Shown in pieces: positions 11,601 through 23,235 of a DNA stretch of 64,000 bases (position 1 is its first letter; every line of letters starts with the position of its first letter). Source of the DNA: Isoetes taiwanensis (Eukaryota > Streptophyta > Lycopodiopsida > Isoetales > Isoetaceae). The stretch covers positions 9,467,541 to 9,531,540 of the forward strand of contig JAJEKV010000040.1 of assembly GCA_021234155.1 (NCBI GenBank), given 5' to 3'. The notes beneath the pieces were generated by a model, which saw nothing but the letters and a program-made list of their open reading frames with translations, was not told the DNA's origin and did not search any database. Both the position numbers and the translations under genes were made by a program.

Positions 11601-11719
11601 TGTAAGTATGTATATTATATTAACAAAAAGTAAAACCACCTAGATGAACCTTATGTCCAGAACTATTTATCATTATTTATGTCCAGTTGGATGCTGCCTA
11701 GTGGCGTGACGTTAAAATA

Positions 11720-11779
<60 letters not shown>

Positions 11780-11780
11780 A
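11720..11780. repeat. (CTAT)n microsatellite
   Basis: About 15 perfect tetranucleotide units. Confidence 0.97.
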
Positions 11781-11832
11781 CATCTTTTTAATATAATGCT
11801 CTCAAGTTTTTTAAGCTAGTTCCACTTTCCTT

Positions 11833-11868
11833 AGGCCGATGGGTCTCCATGGACAATAAAACTCTGTT
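11833..11868 (+). mobile_element. Decayed LINE 3' tail (same family as at 25.0, 27.0 and 53.4 kb)
   Basis: GGGTCTCCATGGACAATAAA followed by ACTCTGTTCAATTC is a diverged match to the reverse complement of the segment just inside the tail of the LINE copies described below (GGTCTCCGTGGACGTTAAAA, then ACTATTCTATTC). Only the last 35 bp is recognisable. Confidence 0.4.
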
Positions 11869-12617
11869 CAATTCAACTTCATGGATGCCTACAATAGAAT
11901 TTTACTTACGCCCATTTATCTACAACTTCATGTAAAATTGTACTTACACCACATATATCTACAATTTCATGGCTGCCTGCAATAAAATTGTACTATGTCT
12001 GGCAATGTCGTTCATCTCTTACTAGTTCTTAGCCAATTTGTATTCAAGAATATGAAAATGTTAGCCACCTTTTCCAAAACCAAGTTGAACAATCAAGTAT
12101 TTGGTATGAAAAATCATTCGGCTTTGTAAAATGAAGTTTTGCCATGTTTTTTAGCATGAAATCCTTGTGACTACTTTGAACTTTGAACTATATGGTCATG
12201 CTTAAACATTTAAGACCATGGTTTGCGCATTTCATTAGAGAACCAACTGTCCAAATAAACACAGTCATTTTGATTCATCTAACATTTAAGTCAAAGAGCA
12301 ATTATTTCCACTCGTGAAAAGTAGAACGTTTGCAATGTTTTGATACACATTGACCTTTAAGTTCCAGTTTAAACTTCTTAAATGAGTTCAAACTGGGGTC
12401 TTAGAACGAAACCATGCAATAGCCGCAACTCTTTTTCATAGATGGAACATAGGAAAAAAAGCTTACAACGGGGTTTCTAAAAACATTTCAAAAGCATATA
12501 CACTAGTTTAAAGGGCCCATTAAAGAAAGGAGTGTACCAACTCCGTTTCAAGTAAGAGAGGGTAAAAAATTCTTCCATCTTGCAACAGAAGCAATGCAAA
12601 GGGTCAACTTCATTCTA

Positions 12618-15600
12618 CTAGACTGCCTCAAACAGAACCTGTTTCACGTGCTCTTTCATTGCAGTACGCGAACTATACCCATCTGTGTTCTGATAGAACA
12701 AGTGTAGTATTTTGGCCATGTTAAGCATTAAAATTTTGAATGGCTTTGGTAAACTTGTTGGACCGAATACTATCCATATCAGTTGTCTCATTGACTTCTT
12801 GATAGTATTGGTAAAAGTATTTATAGCCTGAACCTCAGTAGCACCAGGATTCTCCCTTAAATATATACACAGACTGCAAATCTTCCCATCCCTTTCCTCC
12901 CGCTGCAAATATTTCTATCAATGAGCTTAAGACACACATCAAAAAAAAAAAAAAAAAAAAACTAAAGAACAGTACCTTGTGACCTTGAATATCATTTAGG
13001 AGGCGCCCAATTGTGTTTACCAAACTCATCATTTCTTGACACTCCTCTCCATTTAACATTTCTTGTGTGAATTCTTCCTTTGAAAAGAACATTGAACTTA
13101 GCACTATGGGCTCCAATGCAATTGAGACTGTTGCAATCTTCATGTACTCCTGCATAGAAGGAACATATCTTCTACTTCGCCATTTGGCTTCCATCAGAAA
13201 AGAGCTCAGTAACTTGATCCACTGAACGGTTTTTTTATTAGAAAGAGTACTGTCAACTTCTCAGAAATGAACAAAAATGTTTGAGGACTTACAATTTCCT
13301 TTAGATCAGGCAAAATATTTCGTCTATGATAGATATGAGCCTCTTCTGACATAGCATTTACTGTATTATATAGCCCCAGAAACAGTATCCTCATATCTGT
13401 AGTCAAAGAACTGGCAGATGATACATCCCATCTGGAAACGAAGTTGCATTTTCAACGTAAACCAGATTGTGGCAAGAGCGTGGCCTAATATAACAATAAT
13501 ACCTCTTCACAGTTTCAAGAAACAACTCCAAATCCGGAAGAGAGGCCCCCACATCATAATAATCATCAAGGAAAGTTGTAAGCATGGAACATTGAGCCCA
13601 AACACGTCTTGCATTTGACATTCCAGGCTCATAAATTGTTGCTGCTGCTGAAAAGAAACATTCTACAGCCTTCTGTCGTGCAAATGCAAGTTTTTCAAAC
13701 TGGCATTCAGTGCTCCAACTTCAACAATGACAAGGAAATTGTCAATAGCAAATCCAACCCTATATCACATTTTCAACTGCGACAGTACTATTGGAATTTT
13801 CACCCTTTGTATTACCATTTAATCTTGTCCATCTCTTGCTGATGAAGATACTGGCAAAAATTAAAGTCCATTTTTGCGAGCCAGACAAGATTTTCAAGTT
13901 CCGTGCTAAAGAACCAAGCTTCGTATGAGTTATAAAGATTAAATTCTTGCAAAATATGCTCCATTTCAACAAATGCTTACTTTGGTAGATTTTTATTGCT
14001 GAAAAATTGTATGTATTGCCTAGCTTCAAGCCGCTGCAACATGCAAATCCATGGAAATTTCAAGTGGAAATCTACCTGCAGGGAAGATTCAGTTACCATG
14101 TTGCAAAGGTACAATTGATTTCTTTTTGCATGAATTTAAGCACCTCACCAAAGCCTGTAAAGCATCTCCAGGGAGCAGGCTATTGTTGATATCAATGTTT
14201 CTTTCACACTCTTGTAAGAACTTTCTGGCCATTCCACACAGTTCTTCCAAAACATACTCTTCAGGGAAATGCAACTGTGAGACCCTGTATAAACTTAATA
14301 TAGTAGCTGAGGATTGGAGGTTAATCATGCTCTCGTCCTTGTTGAATCGCATAAAAAACTCTTCAAAATTTGCAACCAATTATAAGTAATAAGCAACTTC
14401 CTCTGGATGGTAATGATGATCAATGTCAGGAGCACCAAAACCTGATGATAATTCATAGCCATTCAAGCGTAATATATAGAAAATGGTGGCGATAGTATCT
14501 AGATCATGTAATTCCCCACGTTTTATTCCATTTCCAGGCCAAATCCTACAAGTTCAAGGCAACCTTTGAGCATGGCACATAAAATGATACTTTCTCTTAT
14601 TGTGGATAGATAACCTGTATAGAGAGCTCACAATATCTCCAAATTCATGGGTAAAATGCCGAGAGATTCCAAATTGGCATATCATATTTAGGATTTGTAT
14701 GTCCTTGCAGACAGTCATGAGTCTTATTTGAGATACTGCATCTAAAATCGAAAGCTGTTGTATCTTTAGTAACATATGTAATAGACATAATTCTAGAAAA
14801 GAGATGTAAAATAAAGCCAAAATACCTGCATGATTGAGTTGATGTACAAGAGAATTTAAATACTTGAAACATTTCTCATTTTGTGTGTGCATGAATGCGC
14901 ATGCTGTTATTGCAGGGGAATTAAAAAAGGATCCATTGGGCAACTGCAGTTCAGAAATTCGTTTCCAGTCCCTAAATTCTCTTGATTCTAGAAAATGCAC
15001 ATATGTAGGATACTCACACAACTGGTTCAAGGACATCCTAATCGCAAAACCAATTACATTTTTTTAGTATGATAGCATAGTTACAGCCACAAATCTGCAG
15101 GCTCACCCTTGAAATATCATTCGCTTTTCCAAGCCAATGTGTTTCAGTTGTAGCAATTTGTTGGGAAGAGCTATATCCAGCTTTATTGCTTCATCAAGCA
15201 GTATGAGAAAAAGAATCTCAAAATCAGCAGGCAGGGAATTGTCTATCCACTTTATACTATCTTGCATTAAAGCATGGATGAAGCTTAGGCCTGGAATAAG
15301 GAGAAAGAGTATTTCTTAAAATGGTCCAAAATCTAAAATGAACTTGTGACTTTCAAAGTTCCCATGACTACTATTGAAAGTGTCCTATAGGAGTCTGCCC
15401 TACCTTTTTTCACCTCTGAAGCACCGACCTCCCACGCCTGAAGGGCAATAAGACAAGCTAGTGTGCAGCACATTAAATCAAGAGTATCCTGAATGTGATC
15501 ATTACCCCAAGACCCATTTGGCTTTTGATTGTCAATAATCCAACGTATAGCCTCTGGAAACTGTGGCCCTGCTGAGTGCACATCATGATGAGGAACTAAC

Positions 15601-17601
15601 GCAATTCGTGCAACATCGTATGCTGATAGAATTGTTTCTCCACTATTTCCAGTTGGAAAATTGTTCTTTATTATTTGAACCATATGTGTTATACCAGAAG
15701 TCTCAGCAGTCTGGGAAAAAAGTTACAGGTGTTTAAAAGCTGTTGCACACAAATGAAAGTTTAAAGTGAAAGCTGTCGGACACAAATGCTCACCATCAGG
15801 TTTATTTCTTTTAAAAAGTAGTTATCAACCTGTCCTGCTGACGCACAAAAGCTTCAGATTAAGCTAGAAGTTAGAAACCGCAGAAACAAATATCATTCTT
15901 AGTAATGTATGCCAAAGTTCCTAATGGTAATAAGAACAGTGTGTATTTAGATTGTCTCTCAGTATGTGATGCTGATGATATTGCTTCCTATGGTGATGAT
16001 GGAGCTACAGCAAATGGAAGAATGGAATTTGAAGCACATATAAGTCATCTCTATCACCTTGAGGTTGCAATCTACTTGATTTTATTTTTCTCTGCAGATG
16101 GAACTGCAGATGAAAGTTACTCACCCCTTTTTAGAACGCATGACCATTTCAGGTGAACATATCCTAAATTTCTCGAATCCACCCCTTTGGGCATCACAAT
16201 AAATCTTGAAAAAACTGAATCCACAATTCAAAACATCTCCTTTAGGACTCATATTCTTTCCACCCCCAAAAAATAAAGGATGTGTGGCCTTCATTCCAGA
16301 TATAGTTGGGCCCTGACCCACCGACCTAGATGGGGATGTTTTGTCGACGTATCAGCCTATTTTGGCAAAGTCCAACCTTTTATTTTCCTGCAGATAATTC
16401 ATAAACAACCTCCAATACATCTTCAAAAACCAATAAATAGCAAACAAAGATAAGTCGATAAAAAAGGCTTAATTGTTAAACTAAAGGTCCACAAGGTAGA
16501 AGGTTTACCTCTTCTTTCTTCAATGTACGTCTGAGTATTTCTAGTGGCAGCATTAACCCCTGCATATAACAGTAATAATTCGTTAGACTTTCAAGTTTTT
16601 GGCATGTCATAATATGCAAAATAGGCAGCCAGCAATACGTATAATTTATCATCTTTGTTATTGCAATTTTACTAATAAACTTTAATACTGAATTTCTGCA
16701 CAGGTATAAACAAATGAGGGTGGTCTTAGCTACTGGTATCACAGCGCATGAGCGTGCTTTATAAACAATCGCGAAAGAGCCAATTCCCAGCCATGCATTT
16801 GCTGATAAATATGTTTCTGCATGGAACATGATTCTTGAGTTTCCATCTTTGTGGTTTGTTTTTAACAAGTTATGAAAATGAAGAATGTTTGGTTGTTAGT
16901 AGATTCTTGACACCAAGTACATCCGTTTCTATAATATTGGATGCAACAACTGTCTGCAAGGTTCGGATCAAGCCAGAAAGACATCTGGAACTAGACTTAA
17001 TAACATTGGATTATTTGTCTTAACTGAACATCATTTAGTACTTTGCACTTAGAAAAAACAGACAGACAAACTTTGTAGGTACCAGCTCCAAATAGAGCAA
17101 AGCCACCTCTGTTATAGCAACTTATTGCCAAAATACAGTGCCACACTCCAACCTATCCCAATGCTTACGCTCAACAACTATTTATGGAGAAACAAGACCA
17201 CATTATGCTGCTTAAGTCTTCGAAATAGTGTTTCTGTACTTGCATAACTGACCATTGACAAATATGGTTTCTTGCAATGGATCTCTCTAGGAGCCGTTTA
17301 ATCGAATCGAATCGAATTGAATCAAATCTCAGGCTGCTTTGTGAAGTCCATTTGCAGGAAACAAAGCATTCTAAGAAGGGAAATGCATAGCAAGAGGCAG
17401 CAAGCAAAAATAAGAAGTGAAAAATAGACGTACCTGCTGCTGTGGATAGATTTGCTGACGGATTTGCCTCTTATGATGGTTTAGATTAAGACAGAGACGA
17501 AGAACACTCAGGGAAGCATTGCAGGTCACATGGCGCTGGAAACTCCTCTGTTCCACCTTCGCGAAAATAAGTTCACAGCGAGCAGTGAATGGTAGAAACA
17601 A
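12618..17601 (-). CDS. Class I diterpene synthase, ent-kaurene synthase-like (14 exons, 809 aa)
   Basis: Exons from the start: 17601-17434, 16559-16509, 15710-15404, 15290-15107, 15037-14826, 14735-14615, 14545-14442, 14360-14149, 14075-13981, 13905-13816, 13718-13503, 13431-13293, 13221-12976, 12902-12618. All junctions are GT-AG and in phase, and the total of 2430 bp encodes 809 residues, usual for plant diterpene synthases. The first 56 residues are basic and Ser/Arg-rich, like a plastid transit peptide. Landmarks: SAYDVARIALVP (about 102), QKPNGSWG, LQLPNGSFFNSPAITACAFM, DLDT (about 362) where class II enzymes have DxDD, LDDYYD (D566, the DDxxD Mg2+ motif), and NDIQGHKRE (about 709-717, the NSE/DTE position with Gly as in kaurene synthases). 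Hence a monofunctional class I enzyme that ionises a prenyl diphosphate such as ent-copalyl diphosphate; the exact product cannot be read. Exon 2 (17 codons) and exon 1 are the least certain. In-frame stops at 14380-14382 and 13977-13979 fall inside introns of 81 and 75 bp in this model. Confidence 0.88.
12941..12961. repeat. Poly-A run (poly-T in the diterpene synthase last intron)
   Basis: About 20 consecutive A on the plus strand. On the gene strand this is a poly-T tract upstream of the last exon's acceptor GCAG (12906-12903). Confidence 0.9.
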
Positions 17602-17734
17602 CGAACCATTTTTTGTTTACATTGGATTCTGCCAAAGTGGTTTGTCCACATCGATGCAGTGTGCACTACTGAAAAGCAGCACACACCACGGCTGTCTATG
17701 ATTGCTGTACGTTTCAAACTAACGATTGACACAA

Positions 17735-18660
17735 TTTTGATTATATATGATTGGGATTATGGTAGCCTAGATGTTATTCAATGCTTCCCTTCAGCTGGTT
17801 CTCGACCCGCTCAAGGGAAAGCATTGACCCTTTAAATTCTCCACTTTAGGCCTCCGATCGTTAGTCTTTTAGAGCTTACTCGAAAATCTACTAGTCTAAT
17901 ATTCCCTTAAACAATCTATAGTTCAAGTTTCCTATCGGAAATTTGCATCTTCTGTTCCGAAAAATACATCAAAATTTTCCGGAAGAATTTCTGCACTCAA
18001 ATGGGAAATTTCATTTCCCAATCGGAAAGACCTTCTTTACCTTGGAGTTCTTTCAATGTTGATCAAGATAATCAATGGGTAGATTTGTTTTAACATGATA
18101 ATCTCCCAATGACTTATAGTGATAATCTCCTAATCTCTTGTTGTGATGTGTTCTTCCTTTTATACACCCCAAGATTTGATAGCCAGGAGGAGCCCATGAT
18201 CCTTGATGAATTGTGAGATCTATGAGTAAGGTGGCCAGTTTGCCTCCAAATATGATCTAAGTAGGAAGAATAGGATAAGTTCTCGACTTATAGCCTAGAG
18301 ATTTCCTACTATGTGTGGCTAGAGGCATTGCTCTCTCCTTTGGTTACTGCTAGTTGCCAGGTTGACTCTATACATGATGGCATTGATATAACATCGAACC
18401 TTTTGGTCCACATTGCATTGGAAGATGCAATATCCAGTGTTCAAAGCACCTATTAGTGATGTGAGAAATGGAAGGTATGGCAAGGGGTGCTACTACTTTT
18501 GTGTCATCTCCTACAAGGGATGTGATTGGTAGAAGATGGTGACACTAGGCGAGTAGGAAGTTGTGGGGAAAGTTGTGTGAGTGTGGTGCACACATTGGAT
18601 CTAACATTAGCGTTGAGAATAAAAATGGGAAAAAAATGGGCTTAGGTGGGAAAAAATCCA
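17735..18660. other. Intergenic region between diterpene synthase and oleosin genes
   Basis: The two genes are divergently oriented (minus start at 17601, plus start at 18738), so this stretch must hold both promoters. I see no ORF of note and no repeat copied elsewhere in the window. Confidence 0.5.
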
Positions 18661-18670
18661 CATGTCGAGG

Positions 18671-18722
18671 CATGCAGGAAGGGATGGGCATATAAAAGGA
18701 AGAGGGGAGGAGGAAAAAAAGG
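18671..18722 (+). promoter_or_regulatory. Oleosin core promoter: RY motif and TATA box
   Basis: CATGCA (18671-18676) is the core of the RY element bound by B3 factors of the ABI3/FUS3 type. TATAAAAGG (18691-18699) is a strong TATA box. Normal spacing puts the transcription start near 18721, leaving a 5' leader of only about 15-20 nt before the ATG at 18738. A CACATG E-box lies at about 18659. RY motifs are typical of seed and spore oil-body genes; the regulatory role here is inference. Confidence 0.55.
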
Positions 18723-18737
18723 GTGGAAGGAAAGAAA

Positions 18738-19067
18738 ATGCTGGTATGTGTGATGCCAGGGGCAATAGGGGCAGCGCTTGTAACGCTAATGTTGGCGGCA
18801 CCCATGTTTGTAATGGTAAGCCCCATTGTGGTACCAGCGGCCGTCATCGCATGCGCTACCACGGCCTGCATAGTCGCCACCTCCGTAACCGTGGTAATAG
18901 CTGCTTCCCTCGCTAACTCCATTTACGTTTACCTCCAAACCACACATCCCAACGCCAAACACCTCCTCCTCGATACTCCCCTCGATGTCAAACGCCGTGC
19001 CCATGACCTTCACTCCCTTGTTTCCTCCTTTGCCCAAACTGCCCGCCTTGTTTCTGCTCTCGATTAG
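18738..19067 (+). CDS. Oleosin (oil-body structural protein)
   Basis: Intronless 109-codon ORF. It has a long uncharged hydrophobic segment (about residues 9-68). Inside it is PMFVMVSPIVVP (residues 22-33), an exact match to the oleosin proline knot P-x5-SP-x3-P that turns the hairpin inserted in the triacylglycerol core of oil bodies. After the hairpin comes YVYLQTTHPNA and an amphipathic C-terminal helix (VKRRAHDLHSLVSSFAQTAR), again as in oleosins. The N-terminal arm is only about 8 residues, shorter than in most seed oleosins. I chose the ATG at 18738 because the frame upstream offers only a GTG and the TATA box sits 40 bp before it. Third codon positions are GC-rich, unlike the AT-rich surroundings. 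No frameshift or stop. Expected at lipid droplets of spores, seeds or storage tissue. Confidence 0.85.
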   Translation: MLVCVMPGAIGAALVTLMLAAPMFVMVSPIVVPAAVIACATTACIVATSVTVVIAASLANSIYVYLQTTHPNAKHLLLDTPLDVKRRAHDLHSLVSSFAQTARLVSALD

Positions 19068-19331
19068 TCCCAGAATTTTTATCTTAGGTTACTTCTTTCA
19101 AACCATTTCAGGCATGATTTCTATTTTTGAACTCGTGTTTTTTGCATGTTAAAACTGTAAAACATTCCCATGTTTATTGCTTCGCATTAGATTTAGATTT
19201 ATGTCTCTCGGTCTTTTTCTTTATTAATCCATTTGCAAGGGCTTTATGAAGAAATGTGTCTTTCGATATATATTATTCTTATCGTAATAGCAAGCATGTC
19301 CACGTGTTTTACTCTTAACAATTCATTCTCT

Positions 19332-19508
19332 TTAAACATCTGGTGTCGTGGGATAATCTGATCGCAACAATCTTCACCCTTAAATCGGCATCTTGGTAGC
19401 AGAGGTTATTTCTGATAATCCATTGCTCCTGAGTGATTATCAAGTCTACGGTTGAGATTGAGGAGATTATCAAATCCATGGTGATAATCCCCTCCACCAG
19501 ATGTTTAA
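19332..19508. repeat. Foldback palindrome A
   Basis: TTAAACATCTGGTG at 19332-19345 has its exact reverse complement at 19495-19508. The arms continue imperfectly inward, with GATAATC boxes on the left matching ATTATC boxes on the right, making a hairpin of roughly 80-bp arms. Confidence 0.75.
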
Positions 19509-19623
19509 GGGAGGCCAACCCTCCTCTCTCCATGATTATGGCAGATAACCCTCTCGGCCTGCCGGCCTCGAGGGTTATTTGCCATAATCATCTCAAGAGG
19601 AGGGTTATCCTCCTCTTAAATCA
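19501..19623. repeat. Foldback palindrome B
   Basis: GATTATGGCAGATAACCCTC on the left matches, inverted, GAGGGTTATTTGCCATAATC on the right around a centre near 19559-19562. Outer parts (TTAAGGGAGG ... CTCCTCTTAAA) also pair. Arms are about 55 bp with few mismatches, and it shares its left edge with palindrome A. Confidence 0.8.
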
Positions 19624-19721
19624 GAGGCATCGAAAATTTACAATCCAGCTTTTCTTAGCCGTCGGATGTAGAGCAATTAAAATCTCGAACAAATTGCAAC
19701 AGGAGATTACAGTGATAACCA

Positions 19722-19832
19722 ACTGATTTAAGGAGGTCAACGTTGTCTATAGTTGGTTATATGGATAACCCGTCGTGCCTGTTGGCTTCGTGCGTTATTT
19801 CGCATAACCAGCTCGAGGGCAACGTTAACCAA
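19722..19832. repeat. Foldback palindrome C (diverged relative of B)
   Basis: GTTGGTTATATGGATAACCC on the left pairs imperfectly with GCGTTATTTCGCATAACCAG on the right. Outer AACGTTG and CAACGTT match exactly. Word order (AAGGAGG, GGTTAT, GGATAACCC, GTGCCTG) parallels palindrome B. Confidence 0.65.
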
Positions 19833-20228
19833 TAATAGATGTAGTGTATGTATAATAAGGTGTAAAAAATGTGAAAAGAGTATAGTATTACATAAGATTG
19901 TGAATGGTTATGGAGGTGTATTTGTATATATTTTAGTATGATGCTGATGGTGGATGGGCTGGTTTGACCCAAAATCTGTCTTCATCAAAATCGCTATTTT
20001 AGATGTTAGAAGAACGTGACATGGACATGCTAAAAAAAAGGATAACGTGGCATCTTGCTATTTAGGGAAGATATATTCTATTTACGGTATTCCCGATCTA
20101 GGGTGAGCGAGAGCAAAACGGGGCAAGGAACAGGGGCAGGGCTGCATGATCTTTGGGGCTTTTTCGGGCGGCATGATGCTGGGGCTTTTTGTAACAGAGA
20201 CGAAGCCAATGGAGGGAATTTCTTTGAA

Positions 20229-20310
20229 GCCAATGAAGCCTTCTTTGTATTTCTCTGTGCAGAGCTGAGGCCAATGAAGCCTTCTTTGTATTTCTCTGTA
20301 CGAAATTCGA
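20229..20310 (+). repeat. Short direct repeat, two 41-bp units
   Basis: GCCAATGAAGCCTTCTTTGT followed by ATTTCTCTGT occurs at 20229 and again at 20270. Confidence 0.85.
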
Positions 20311-20531
20311 GCATTCTAAGCAATCTTTCCGCTTTTTGTTTGTTTTTTTTCGATTTGATTTTTTAACATTTGAAGCTCGCGTCAACTTGCTTTGATTCGA
20401 TCCTTGTCTTTGGGCTTAACGTAATTTTTCAAATGAGATTGGGTAAAGTTTTTGTTTGTTCTTGTTAAATTTACGATGGATGGCATGATAATCTTTGGAT
20501 TCATGGCGCCTTTTGAGAGTCTTTGGTAGCC

Positions 20532-20690
20532 ATGACAAGTAAGACGCTGTGGGCTTACTTGAATATCACAGATCTGATTACGCTAACCGCAAACCACGCC
20601 GTTGTTGCTTATTTGTTTGGTTATGCTCACATGGGTTTGGGTTTGATGATGCTTGGTTGCGTACCGCAATGCCTCTTCAAAAAATCCTAA
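20532..20690 (+). CDS. Hypothetical 52-aa hydrophobic ORF
   Basis: ATG at 20532 opens a 52-codon frame with two hydrophobic stretches (TLWAYLNITDLITLTANHAV; YLFGYAHMGLGLMMLGCV) and a KKS end. It resembles no family I know and may be chance. It is kept only because the hydrophobic pattern and codon use look protein-like. Confidence 0.2.
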   Translation: MTSKTLWAYLNITDLITLTANHAVVAYLFGYAHMGLGLMMLGCVPQCLFKKS

Positions 20691-21261
20691 ACGCAGCTGA
20701 CCATTTGAAGCCTACCGTGATGAGCTTGCATTAGACTAGTTTTCCATGAACATCTTTGCTTGGTAAAGCAGTTTGGGCCACGCCAAGTTTAAATATATAT
20801 AGAACTTCAGTTTTCCATATTGGTTTGAAGGAAAATGGTGTCTTTTATTCTCGGCAGAGAGGTTCAAATCCTCTTAGGATGCAATCCGTGAAGTTAGTTC
20901 TATTATTAGTGAATGGTAATATGAGCATGTCTGTGTTGTGTTGACTTGTATGCTGACTTCGTGCAATGGTTTAGGAATCATATGGTGACGTGGAAAAGGG
21001 TGTTTGACCCCATCACAAATTGTGTAGACGGTGGAGAATGTGGCATAGGGAATATTAATTGGAATATTATGCAAATCAATGGCCATAATTTCACGATAAT
21101 AGAAAACAAGCGATAACAAGAGCATCCAATCATTTGACTATATCTACATCTGGACTAAGATGCTAATCTATGATTTTACAATCTGACTAAAATGTTTTAA
21201 GATGATCTTAACAATATACAAAGATAGTGCTTTTGCATCTTATAAACTCTCTTTAATTTGA

Positions 21262-21406
<145 letters not shown>

Positions 21407-21469
21407 GTTGATCATGCCCACATTGGACCTTGAAGGTCATGGAGCAGAAAATATTTACATTTGATTAAT

Positions 21470-22030
21470 TCTCATAAGGACGGTATGATGAGAGTCCAAC
21501 GCCTTGATATACAAAACCAAGATCGCGGTGGCCTCATGCTAAGGATAGTATCAAGACACGATTCATCAATTCCAAACTTATCACGAATATCCGAGTATGC
21601 CGAACACCGTGTAAGTACGTGTGTCTCATCCTCTAGTGCCTGTTGATCACAGAAAACACAAATCCAATTCTCTCTTGGAACCCCTGCCCACCTGCCTGTC
21701 TCTATACCAAGATGATGCGAGCTTGTCCTATATCATGCAATCATGTGCTTGAGATTCCTTGTCACGTTAGCCTTCAAATAGTCTTGTTCTGCATAGACCA
21801 TCATCGGATTTATGTCTTCAGTGTACTTCGTCATTCTACTACCTTTTACCGACCAGAGAATAGAAAGTGGTGACATGTTCTTCAATGAATGTTTTGATAT
21901 ATTTGGATCTCTACAAACATGCGCGACAATAGATTCATCTCCCATTGCTTGTCTAAGTAGGGCCATTTTTAAATTTCGTAGCTCTTTTAAAGTTAGATCA
22001 ACTATTGAACATATTAAGAAGACATGTTAG
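21470..22030 (-). mobile_element. LINE ORF2 C-terminal relic
   Basis: Minus-strand frames give YLKANVTRNLKHMIA (about 21790-21735). Then, after a frame change, they give NWICVFCDQQALEDETHVL with TRCSAYSDIRDKFGID (about 21670-21560). The CxxC...H...C arrangement is the C-terminal zinc-knuckle region seen after the reverse transcriptase in plant LINEs. It is 5' truncated and frameshifted. The left boundary is close to 21470; no A-rich or pentamer tail is evident. Confidence 0.65.
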
Positions 22031-23235
22031 TGTGTTGCCACTAGATCAAACTCCAATTCCACAGTTCAAGGATTGGGAGCAAGCTAAGGATCTGATATGT
22101 GATCGATCTAACGTGCAATGCCGGCTTCCCAACTGGCATTGAGCCGAGTTTGCATCTTTTCTTATTCCTAGCGCACCTCTAGATTCACAAATCTCAAGCT
22201 CTAACGAATGATCCTAACTTTGTATGTTTATGTAGATAGATTAGAAGTTATTCTGTGTTTCAAGTTCATATGCATATGGATGATGATGTTTTATCTCTGT
22301 GTGCACCTCTTGTATATTGGGAAGGGAGGTAGAGACCCAGAGCCTTTGTAGATGATGCTCCTTGAATTACTTCCATAGCACCCAGTAATCGCGGCATGTG
22401 CATAGGAGCCTGCCTGGCTATGGATGATGGGGTCAGACTGGATGATAAGGGAGACTTGTCCAACTGCAGTTGATTTCTCTGGTGTGTAGCGATGGTCGAA
22501 GAACATTGTGGGCTAGGCGTGATAGTTTGCCAAATGTTGCATGTGGGCAAGGTATGGGCTCGACACCTCCTAGGTGATGCCATCACCTCAGTGGGGTTCA
22601 AGTCGTAGATGAGCAGTGGCTCTCGAGTTCGCCTGCAGTTGGCATAGATCTCCTGGAGGGGAGTGATCCCCTCCTGCCTCTTCGCGACTGGGGAGATGCA
22701 ACCCAGGAGTAGTCTCTCTATCTATGCACCCGGCAGGCTACGGTCACAATCCCAATACTTTTCAGCTCTGCAAAGTATGTACAGGAGGGGCGGATGAAGT
22801 GGACTACCCAACAACCATGTTATTATGCCAGCCCAATTTAATTGCCATGAATTTCTTCTGCATTGTCTTCTAGAGACCCAAGCCGTCAGTCAACCCCTAT
22901 GAGTCTGAGTCGTAGGTAGGATTTCCTTTCTCTGTTGATGTTATTGTTATTTGATGATCAGATGCTATATTATGGTGAGCCACCCTTCGAGATGGATATA
23001 TGTATTATGTGATGCTATGTGCTTATGTTTTACGCGCTTCCGTAGCTAGGTAGATCCCGAGGGAGACGGGACAAATGACACGTCTATTCTTCCCCGTCAG
23101 TTCTTGACCACCATCAAGAGCCTAATGATAGGTAGACAGCTTCATGTTAACAGCTACGAGCTGGCAGGAGGAATGAACTCTGGTTCTATACGTGCGAGGT
23201 ATCGTATACGAGCAGGGGACGTCACAATCACAACT
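22031..23235. other. No gene recognised
   Basis: Short ORFs only. 22600-23230 is GC-richer than its surroundings (CCTGGAGGGGAGTGATCCCC, CCGAGGGAGACGGGAC) and looks like remains of an unidentified element. Confidence 0.35.

Noticed and set aside
14380-14382. Premature stop making the diterpene synthase a pseudogene
   Set aside because: A GT-AG intron 14441-14361 removes it with correct phase (SS then E), and the protein length and family alignment then fit.
16121-16321. Minus-strand ORF as an extra diterpene synthase exon
   Set aside because: No terpene synthase similarity, and including it breaks the splice phase.
18545-19037. Minus-strand frames of 83 and 125 codons over the oleosin
   Set aside because: They are shadows of the GC-rich oleosin frame on the opposite strand. 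The plus frame has the proline knot and promoter.
12618-19067. Diterpene synthase and oleosin as a metabolic gene cluster
   Set aside because: No P450 or second terpene synthase is adjacent, and oil-body structure and diterpene synthesis are not a linked pathway; proximity alone is not evidence.
20820-20885. tRNA-like T-arm (GAGAGGTTCAAATCCTCT)
   Set aside because: No matching D-arm or anticodon arm upstream; not a tRNA gene.
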